DNA of 64,000 nt from Opitutaceae bacterium (GTDB lineage: Bacteria > Verrucomicrobiota > Verrucomicrobiia > Opitutales > Opitutaceae), in the NCBI GenBank assembly GCA_028284235.1, contig JANQSC010000013.1, positions 1 to 64,000 of the forward strand, read 5' to 3'. The position numbers and the translations under genes were made by a program. The notes under the pieces are model-generated. The model made no database searches. It saw nothing but the letters and a program-made list of their open reading frames with translations, and was not told the DNA's origin. Below, one piece after another: positions 54,161 through 61,843 of the stretch. How positions within the stretch are numbered: position 1 is the stretch's first letter; the number at the start of each line of letters is the position of its first letter.

Positions 54161-56935
54161 TTGGCAACAGAGGGAAAATCGACCGGCAAGTACGCGTGGC
54201 ATAGCACCTGCCTGCTCTGCAAAGCCGTGCTCGACTTCGTTTACACGCTCGGAGTCGGCTTCCTTGCCCTGCTTATTTGCCTCTTCGCCTATGTCATTTC
54301 GATCGAAGAGACGGACATGCCGGAAGTCCTCGTCACGCTTCTCGAAAAGGAGCTGCACGCCCAAGGCGCCAGCCTCACCCTCTCCGGCATTCGCATCAAA
54401 CCCAACGGTCGCATCACCATCGACAATCCAGTCATCCACTCCACCGACCTCGACTGCGCCATCGCCGCGGCCGACCGAATTCGCTTTAAAGTCGATCCCG
54501 CCCTGTTCCTCTTCGGCCGGACCCGGCTCAATGAACTCGAAGTGGAAAACGGCTCGCTCATCATCCCCGCGATCCTGTCGCCATCCGGCATTCCCGAACC
54601 CGCCGTCGACCAAATCAACCTCCATTTTGAAAACCGCCTCAAAGGCTGGTCCATCGAATACGCCCGCCTCCGCTTCGGCGACGCCCGCGCCAGCCTCAAC
54701 GGCATCATTGATCTCGACGTCCTTCCCAAACCCGACCCAGACGCCCCCAGAAAAACGCTGAGCGAACGCCTCGTCCAATTTCACAAGCAAGCGAACGATC
54801 TAAAGAACATCGTATCCAACGCTCGGGGACTCGAAGCCCGGGTGACCTTGGACGCCCCGCGCAATGGCCCCCAGACCCTGGCCGCCGTCGTAACCGCTCG
54901 CGACGCGAGTTGGAAAGACCAAGCCAACGCTCAGACCATCGAAGTCCAAATCCAGTCCGAGATCCAAGCGAACCTCTCGCTCAATGCCCGCATCGCCGGC
55001 GTATCCGCGCAACCAGAACTCTTCGCCGAAGACATCGCCCTGCAAGCGGACTGGGACACCTTCCCCAACCCCGAACAGTGGCTGCCGCAAGACGTCCGCC
55101 TCTCTATTAATATAGGAGGCAAAGAAACCACACGCGCCACCAATCTCCTCCTCTCCGCAACGCCGCAAGACAATGGAGACTGGCAGGCGCGAAGCTTCTT
55201 CAAGATCGTCGACTCCGCCTGGGAGCTTTCCACTGTCGGCAATCCGGAAAACAAAACCGCCCGCGTCGAACTGCGCGGCTCACCCACACAAGGGCTCGTC
55301 GACCTCGGCATCGAGCATTTCAAAGCCCGCGTGCTCCCCCACGCCCCGGACTTCCAGAAACTCGATGTCGACGCCCTCGTTGAAATCACCGATCGGCCCG
55401 ACGTACACGTGAGCGCCCAATTCGACGGCGCCTTCATGCCTTCCGAAGTCAGCGCGTCCCTCGTGGTCGACCGTATCAGCTCCCTGCACGCTCCCTTCGA
55501 TCGCGTCATCGCCCAAGCCCGCCTCGACGGCAAAACGCTCTCCGTCCCCAATCTCTGGCTACGAAGCGGCCCCCAGAACGGCCGCCTTTCCGTCGACCTC
55601 GACCTCGAGACCAAACACCGGCGCATCCTCATCGACGGCCTCTTCAATCCGCGTATGATCGACGGCTGGATCCCCGAGCCCTGGTGGGCCGAAGTCTGGG
55701 ACAATTTCGAGTTCCGCGACGAAGGCTTCCACTGCCTCATGGACTCCGCGCAGATCATCAAGCAGCCGCAGACGCTCCGGCTCACCGGTTACGGCGTCAC
55801 CGAGGACGTTGTCCTGCGCGGGCATCCGATGAACGCCATCGAAACCCGCATGTTCATCCTCCAGCGCTACATCGATCTCTACGATCTCGATATCGCCCGC
55901 GACGAAGGCTACGTGCGAGGCGACATCCAGTTCTCTCTCGACGAAGACCCCCGCGACAAGCAATTCAAAATGACCGGCCTTTGGATCGACGCCGAGTCCA
56001 CTATCGACGTGAGCATCGGCCCCGACGTCATCTCCGAAGTCCGCGAAAACGTCGCCGAGATCATCGAGCCCTACGGCTACGAAATCCCGCCGCGCGTCCG
56101 GGCCACGTCCTCCAGCGTTCGCCACAAGGACAACTTCGACTACGAAGTCGACCTGCAGATCGACTCCGACCACGCCTTCAGCTACTTCCACTACCCGCTC
56201 GACTCCATCAGCGCCGAGGTCTTCGTCGCCAACGACCGAGCCAGCATCCGCTCCGTCCAAGCCGACCTGGCCGACGGCGTCCTTACCGCGAACGCCGAAG
56301 TCCGCGGCGAGGATATGGACCTCGACGTCGCCCTGACCGATGCTCACTTCGGCGACACCCTTCGCGCCTCCGCCGTCTACTTCGCCGCCAACGACGAGGA
56401 GAGCGCCGCCAACACCTTCTCGCCCGACGACCTCTCCAGCTACGGTGGCATCGCCAGCCTCACGTTCAAAGGCAAAGGAATCGTCGGCGACTCCCAGTCC
56501 TTCGACGGCGAAGGCACGTATCAGATTTCTGGAGCGGACTTCTACCAGCTCCAGCTTTTCGGCGGCCTTTCCCGGGCTTTCTCCAACGCCGGCCTCCCCA
56601 TCGCCACCTTGAAATTCGAAGACGCCGACGGCGTCTACAGCGTGGAGAAACGCTACGTCCGTTTCCCTGAACTTCGGCTTAAAGGCCCCGTCGCCCAGAT
56701 CAAAAGCGAAGGCGCCTATGACATCGAGGAAGGCGATCTCGACTTCCGGGCCCAGCTCCAGCCCTTCCGCTCGGTGCCGCTTCTCCAGATCGCCAGCCTG
56801 CCGCTGGACTTCTTCACCCGCATCTTCGAAGTCAGCCTCACCGGCACGATTTCCGACCCCGACTGGAGCCTCTTCCGCGGGCCGCAAAAGGTCGAAGAAG
56901 ACGTATCCAAGATCTCGGGAACCGATTCCGAATAG
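54161..56935 (+). CDS. Large AsmA-like envelope protein
   Basis: A 924-residue protein that starts at TTG (54161) with a strong ribosome binding site, GGAGGAGG, at about 54149-54156. An N-terminal helix (TLGVGFLALLICLFAYVISI) is followed by long beta-rich repeats like AsmA/DUF3971 proteins (SLTLSGIRIKPNGRITIDNP; LKGPVAQIKSEGAYDIEEGD) and the typical ending FEVSLTGTISDPDWSLF. AsmA-like proteins are thought to carry phospholipids between membranes. It is the last gene of the ABC/GldG/DUF4340 run, 17 bases after the previous stop, which suggests a joint envelope function. No other AsmA-like gene is near. Confidence 0.78.
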   Translation: MATEGKSTGKYAWHSTCLLCKAVLDFVYTLGVGFLALLICLFAYVISIEETDMPEVLVTLLEKELHAQGASLTLSGIRIKPNGRITIDNPVIHSTDLDCAIAAADRIRFKVDPALFLFGRTRLNELEVENGSLIIPAILSPSGIPEPAVDQINLHFENRLKGWSIEYARLRFGDARASLNGIIDLDVLPKPDPDAPRKTLSERLVQFHKQANDLKNIVSNARGLEARVTLDAPRNGPQTLAAVVTARDASWKDQANAQTIEVQIQSEIQANLSLNARIAGVSAQPELFAEDIALQADWDTFPNPEQWLPQDVRLSINIGGKETTRATNLLLSATPQDNGDWQARSFFKIVDSAWELSTVGNPENKTARVELRGSPTQGLVDLGIEHFKARVLPHAPDFQKLDVDALVEITDRPDVHVSAQFDGAFMPSEVSASLVVDRISSLHAPFDRVIAQARLDGKTLSVPNLWLRSGPQNGRLSVDLDLETKHRRILIDGLFNPRMIDGWIPEPWWAEVWDNFEFRDEGFHCLMDSAQIIKQPQTLRLTGYGVTEDVVLRGHPMNAIETRMFILQRYIDLYDLDIARDEGYVRGDIQFSLDEDPRDKQFKMTGLWIDAESTIDVSIGPDVISEVRENVAEIIEPYGYEIPPRVRATSSSVRHKDNFDYEVDLQIDSDHAFSYFHYPLDSISAEVFVANDRASIRSVQADLADGVLTANAEVRGEDMDLDVALTDAHFGDTLRASAVYFAANDEESAANTFSPDDLSSYGGIASLTFKGKGIVGDSQSFDGEGTYQISGADFYQLQLFGGLSRAFSNAGLPIATLKFEDADGVYSVEKRYVRFPELRLKGPVAQIKSEGAYDIEEGDLDFRAQLQPFRSVPLLQIASLPLDFFTRIFEVSLTGTISDPDWSLFRGPQKVEEDVSKISGTDSE

Positions 56936-57075
56936 GCCGGAAAATCGGCCGCGAAATTTGCGCAATTTTTTTAGGATTTCGGCCGCTCAGAGACAAGCTA
57001 TTGTACATGAGCCTGTTAGGTGAAAACGGCCCTCGAAAACCGCCCAAAATCGCCAAAAAAAGTCGTACAATCTCG

Positions 57076-57109
57076 TTGACGTGGCAAAAACGATCACAAT
57101 ATCTTGTGG
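57076..57109 (+). promoter_or_regulatory. Promoter of nrdB-nrdA with candidate NrdR box over the -10
   Basis: A sigma-70-like promoter: -35 TTGACG (57076-57081), an 18-base spacer and -10 TATCTT (57100-57105). The 16-mer 57094-57109 contains CACAATATCTTGTG, which matches the NrdR box consensus (palindromic ACA...TGT with central ATAT) at nearly every position and covers the -10. NrdR is an ATP/dATP-sensing repressor of ribonucleotide reductase genes. NrdR boxes are usually paired; a weaker similarity, ACAATCTCGTTG (57067-57078), lies one to three helical turns upstream. No nrdR gene is in the window. The start of transcription would be near 57112. Confidence 0.6.
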
Positions 57110-57122
57110 TCATCTTTTAAAG

Positions 57123-57146
57123 GGCCACATCATCTAGTGGTTAGCA
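57123..57146 (+). other. tRNA-Glu-like 5' fragment in the nrdB leader
   Basis: GGCCACATCATCTAGTGGTT, followed by AGCA, closely resembles the 5' acceptor strand and D-arm of bacterial tRNA-Glu (CATCGTCTAGTGGTTAGG type). The next bases do not form an anticodon arm, T-arm or 3' acceptor strand, so this is not a working tRNA gene. It lies in the predicted 5' leader of nrdB. It may be a chance match, a relic of integration, or a regulatory mimic. Confidence 0.4.
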
Positions 57147-57276
57147 AGAGGTGGATAACTTAAAATAACTTAAATTCGCCAGTCCCCGGTGAATGTGTTC
57201 CTTTTTGCTCCCTTTTATGGAGAATCTCCTGTTCTGAAACCGTCAAATAACACTTAACCCATCCCTCATTCCTCAC

Positions 57277-58362
<1,086 letters not shown>

Positions 58363-58546
58363 TCAAAGGAACACGTCGGACCCGAGAAGCAAAGAGCCCA
58401 ACCTCTCTCCTTCTCCCCGTCCCTCCATCCCTCTTTCCCTCAATCCCTCCGTCCAACATTCACTCCTCACTCTTCAAAATTCACTCTTCAACAATTGCGC
58501 CCTAACCTCCTAAACACCTACTCCCTAACCACCTTTAATAAGACAC
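58363..58546 (+). other. Pyrimidine-rich nrdB-nrdA intergenic region
   Basis: The region is a run of C/T on the plus strand: CCTCTCTCCTTCTCCCCGTC-type sequence up to about 58455, then TTCACTC and ACTCCTCACTCTTC-type units (58458-58490). The latter resemble the short stretch before birA at 47737-47765. No terminator is visible, so nrdB and nrdA are probably on one transcript, but the start of nrdA has no clear Shine-Dalgarno sequence. Confidence 0.55.
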
Positions 58547-61500
58547 ATGATCAATCCTAATCTCGAAGAAGACCTCGCCCTCAAGCGCCTCGTATCCATC
58601 GCCCGCGAAAAGAAGCTGGACTACGATTGGCGAAAGAGCGGCGACGACGACGCAGACGAATCCGAAGAGTCGAAGATTCACGTCGTTACCCACGTGGGCG
58701 AGTCCACCTTCGATCAGAACGAGATCATGGATACCATCGGCAACGCGTTGGCCAACGTGCTGCTTTCCAAGAACGAAAAAGAAATCTTCACCGACAAGAA
58801 CCGCGACTGGGTACAGGTCGTCGCCAAGCAGGTCTGCGAAAAGCTCGAGGAGAAATCCGCTTCCACCCGCGAAACCCGCTTCGGGCTCAACGAGGTCTAC
58901 GAAGTCATCGAAAACACCCTCGTCGAAAACGACGCCTACGATGTCGCCAAGAGCATGCTCATGAACCGACAACGCAAACTCGCCGCCGACCAGAACCAGG
59001 GCCTCAAGACGCTCCGGCTCATCCGTCGCAACGGACAGGTCGTCCCCTGGAAAGAGCAGAAGATCGAGATCGCCGTCCGCAAAGCATTCCTCACCCTCGA
59101 GATGAACTCCGAGCCCGCGGTCGCCGTCGCCCGCGGCATCACCGAGCGCCTCGAAGCCACCGGCCAGGCCTTCGTCCAAATCGAGGAAGTCCAGGACATG
59201 GTCCAGGAAGAGCTCATGCGCCAAGGCCACTTCAAGGTCGCCGAGCACTACATTCTATATAGAGCGCAACGCCGGGCCATGCGCGAAGCCGAAGCCCAGC
59301 AAGGCGTCGACTCCCCCGAGCAAAACTCCATGGTCGTCGTCAAGAGCGACGACGGAAACACGTTCTTTTGGGACGGCGTCGACCTCAAGAAGCGCATCGA
59401 GTTCGCCATGATCGGTCTCGACCTCTGCCTCGACGCCGAGGAAATCGAAGCCGAGCTCCGCCGCTCCATCTTCGACGAGATCAACGAGGACGGCCTGCAG
59501 AAAACCATCACCCTCAACGCCCGCACCCTCATCGAGCAAGACGCGGACTTCGCCAAGTTCGCCGCCCGTATCCAGCTTTCCTATATCTATGAGGAAGTCC
59601 TCGGCTGGGACATCGTCAAGGACGGCGTCCGCGCCCTCAAGCGCTTCCACCAGAAACGCTTCAAAGAGTACGTCAAACACGGCATCAAGATCGGCCGCCT
59701 CAACGAGAAGCTCAAAACTTACAACATCGACGAGCTCGCCAAGAGCCTCGACCCCTCCGCCGACCTCGAGCTCGACTACCTCGGCGTGCAGACCCTGTAC
59801 GACCGCTACCTCATCATCGACAAGACCCAAGGCCTCGCCAACCAGCGACGCATCGAGACGCCCCAGTTCTTCTGGATGCGCGTCGCCATGGGCCTCTTCT
59901 CCGCGGAAGAGGAAAAGGAAGTCAAAGCCAAGTCCCTCTACAAGCTCTACAAGAGCCGCCGCTTCTGCTCCTCTACTCCTACCCTCTTTAATTCCGGCAC
60001 CTGCCACTCGCAGCTCTCGTCCTGCTATCTCTACTACGTCGACGACAGCATCGAAGGCATCATGCAGCGCGGCATCGCCGAAAACGCCTACCTCTCCAAA
60101 TGGGCCGGCGGACTCGGCGGCTCCTGGACGGCAGTGCGCGGCACCGGCAGCTACATCAACGGCACCAACGGCGAAAGCCAAGGCATCGTCCCCTTCCTTA
60201 AGCTCCACAACGACCTGCTCATCGCCGTCAACCAAGGCGGCAAGCGCCGCGGCTCCGGCTGCGCGTATCTGGAAACCTGGCACAACGACCTCAACGACTT
60301 CCTCGAGCTCCGCAAGAACACCGGAGACGACCGTCGCCGCTGCCACGACATGAACACCGCCAACTGGATCCCGGACCTGTTCATGAAACGCATGGAAGAG
60401 CGCGGCGAGTGGAGCTTCTTCCGCTCCAGCGAAGCCCCCGACCTGCACGACGCCTACGGCAAGGATTTCGAAGAAAAGTACACCGCCTACGAAGCGAAAG
60501 CCCTCAAAGGCGAAATGTGGTCCAAGACCGTCCCCGCCATCGAAGTCTGGAAGCAAATGCTCCGCATGATCTTCGAGACCGGCCACCCGTGGATCACCTT
60601 CAAGGACCCCTGCAACGTCCGCTCCCCGCAAGACCACGTCGGCGTCGTCCACTCCTCCAACCTCTGCACCGAGATCACGCTCAACACCAGCAACGACGAG
60701 ACCGCGGTCTGCAACCTCGGCTCCGTCGTCCTCGACCAGCACCTCGATAAAGACGGCGAGATCGACCACAAGAAGCTCAAGGAAACCGTCCACACCGCGA
60801 TCCGGGCCCTCGACAACGTCATCGACATCAACTTCTACCCGACCGAAGCCGCCAAGCGCTCCAACCAGGCCCACCGCCCGATCGGGCTCGGCGTCATGGG
60901 ACTGCAAAACGCGCTCTACATGCGCAACGTCCCCTTCGCCTCGCAAGAAGCCGTCGAGTTCAACGACGAAGCCATGGAAGCCATCGCCTACTACGCGATC
61001 GAAGCCTCCAGCGACCTCGCCGCCGAACGCGGCGCCTACAAAAGCTACAAAGGCTCCAAGTGGGACCGCGGACTCCTCCCGCAAGACACGCTCGACCTCC
61101 TCGAGGACGAACGCGGCGTCGCGGTCGACGTCCCCCGCGGCGGCAAGATGGACTGGGCGCCCATCCGCAAGAAGATCGCCAAGCACGGCATGCGCAACTC
61201 CAACGTCATGGCCATCGCCCCGACGGCGACCATTTCAAACATCACCGGCACGTCCCCCTGTATCGAGCCCGCCTACAAGAACCTCTTCGTCAAGAGCAAC
61301 CTCTCCGGCGAGTTCACCATCCTCAACCAGCACCTGGTTCGCGACCTGAAGAGCCGCGGCCTCTGGAACACGGACATGCTCAACAACCTCAAGTACTTCG
61401 ACGGCGAGCTCGACGAAATCGACCAGATCCCCGAAGACCTCAAGCTCAAGTACAAGACCGCCTTCGCGGTGGACTACAGCTGGCTCGTATTGGCCGCAGC

Positions 61501-61753
61501 CCGACGCCAGAAGTGGATCGACCAAAGCCAGTCCGTAAACCTCTTCCTCGCCACCCCGGACATGAAGACCCTGTCCCACATGTACCGCGCCGCCTGGAGA
61601 CACGGATTGAAAACCACCTACTACCTCCGCACCCTCGGCGCCTCCAACATCGAGAAAGCCACCATCGGAGCAAAGAAAGAACTCCGCGGCGTCGTCGCCC
61701 AAGCCCAATCCCCCACCTCCGAAGAACCGGAAGTGTGTGAGAGCTGTCAGTAG
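58547..61753 (+). CDS. nrdA: Ribonucleotide reductase large subunit, class I
   Basis: The 1068-residue catalytic R1 subunit reduces ribonucleoside diphosphates. It is longer than E. coli NrdA because of an extended N-terminus (1-355) with two or three ATP-cone-like regulatory domains; LRLIRRNGQVVPWKEQKIEI (near 155) is the clearest. Catalytic residues are present: Cys486 in NSGTCHSQLSSC, Cys707 and Glu709 in NLCTEITLNT, Cys722 in AVCNLGS, and the C-terminal redox pair Cys1064/Cys1067 in EVCESCQ. The arrangement matches Chlamydiae NrdA. It partners the NrdB encoded just upstream, and a terminator follows the stop at 61812. Confidence 0.96.
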   Translation: MINPNLEEDLALKRLVSIAREKKLDYDWRKSGDDDADESEESKIHVVTHVGESTFDQNEIMDTIGNALANVLLSKNEKEIFTDKNRDWVQVVAKQVCEKLEEKSASTRETRFGLNEVYEVIENTLVENDAYDVAKSMLMNRQRKLAADQNQGLKTLRLIRRNGQVVPWKEQKIEIAVRKAFLTLEMNSEPAVAVARGITERLEATGQAFVQIEEVQDMVQEELMRQGHFKVAEHYILYRAQRRAMREAEAQQGVDSPEQNSMVVVKSDDGNTFFWDGVDLKKRIEFAMIGLDLCLDAEEIEAELRRSIFDEINEDGLQKTITLNARTLIEQDADFAKFAARIQLSYIYEEVLGWDIVKDGVRALKRFHQKRFKEYVKHGIKIGRLNEKLKTYNIDELAKSLDPSADLELDYLGVQTLYDRYLIIDKTQGLANQRRIETPQFFWMRVAMGLFSAEEEKEVKAKSLYKLYKSRRFCSSTPTLFNSGTCHSQLSSCYLYYVDDSIEGIMQRGIAENAYLSKWAGGLGGSWTAVRGTGSYINGTNGESQGIVPFLKLHNDLLIAVNQGGKRRGSGCAYLETWHNDLNDFLELRKNTGDDRRRCHDMNTANWIPDLFMKRMEERGEWSFFRSSEAPDLHDAYGKDFEEKYTAYEAKALKGEMWSKTVPAIEVWKQMLRMIFETGHPWITFKDPCNVRSPQDHVGVVHSSNLCTEITLNTSNDETAVCNLGSVVLDQHLDKDGEIDHKKLKETVHTAIRALDNVIDINFYPTEAAKRSNQAHRPIGLGVMGLQNALYMRNVPFASQEAVEFNDEAMEAIAYYAIEASSDLAAERGAYKSYKGSKWDRGLLPQDTLDLLEDERGVAVDVPRGGKMDWAPIRKKIAKHGMRNSNVMAIAPTATISNITGTSPCIEPAYKNLFVKSNLSGEFTILNQHLVRDLKSRGLWNTDMLNNLKYFDGELDEIDQIPEDLKLKYKTAFAVDYSWLVLAAARRQKWIDQSQSVNLFLATPDMKTLSHMYRAAWRHGLKTTYYLRTLGASNIEKATIGAKKELRGVVAQAQSPTSEEPEVCESCQ

Positions 61754-61811
61754 ATCTTGATCAACAAAAATGCAAGATTGAGACAATCCAACATTACCAA
61801 ACTCCAAAACA

Positions 61812-61836
61812 AGCCCTGCTAGTTAGCAGGGCTTTT
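61812..61836 (+). terminator. Rho-independent terminator after nrdA
   Basis: AGCCCTGCTAGTTAGCAGGGCT forms an 8 bp stem around a short loop and runs into five T residues. It begins 59 bases after the nrdA stop and separates the nrd operon from the AT-rich gene that follows. Confidence 0.9.
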
Positions 61837-61843
61837 TGCTCCG

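Noticed and set aside
57123-57200. Complete tRNA gene downstream of the nrd promoter
   Set aside because: Only the first 24 bases resemble a tRNA; no anticodon stem, T-arm or matching 3' acceptor strand could be found.
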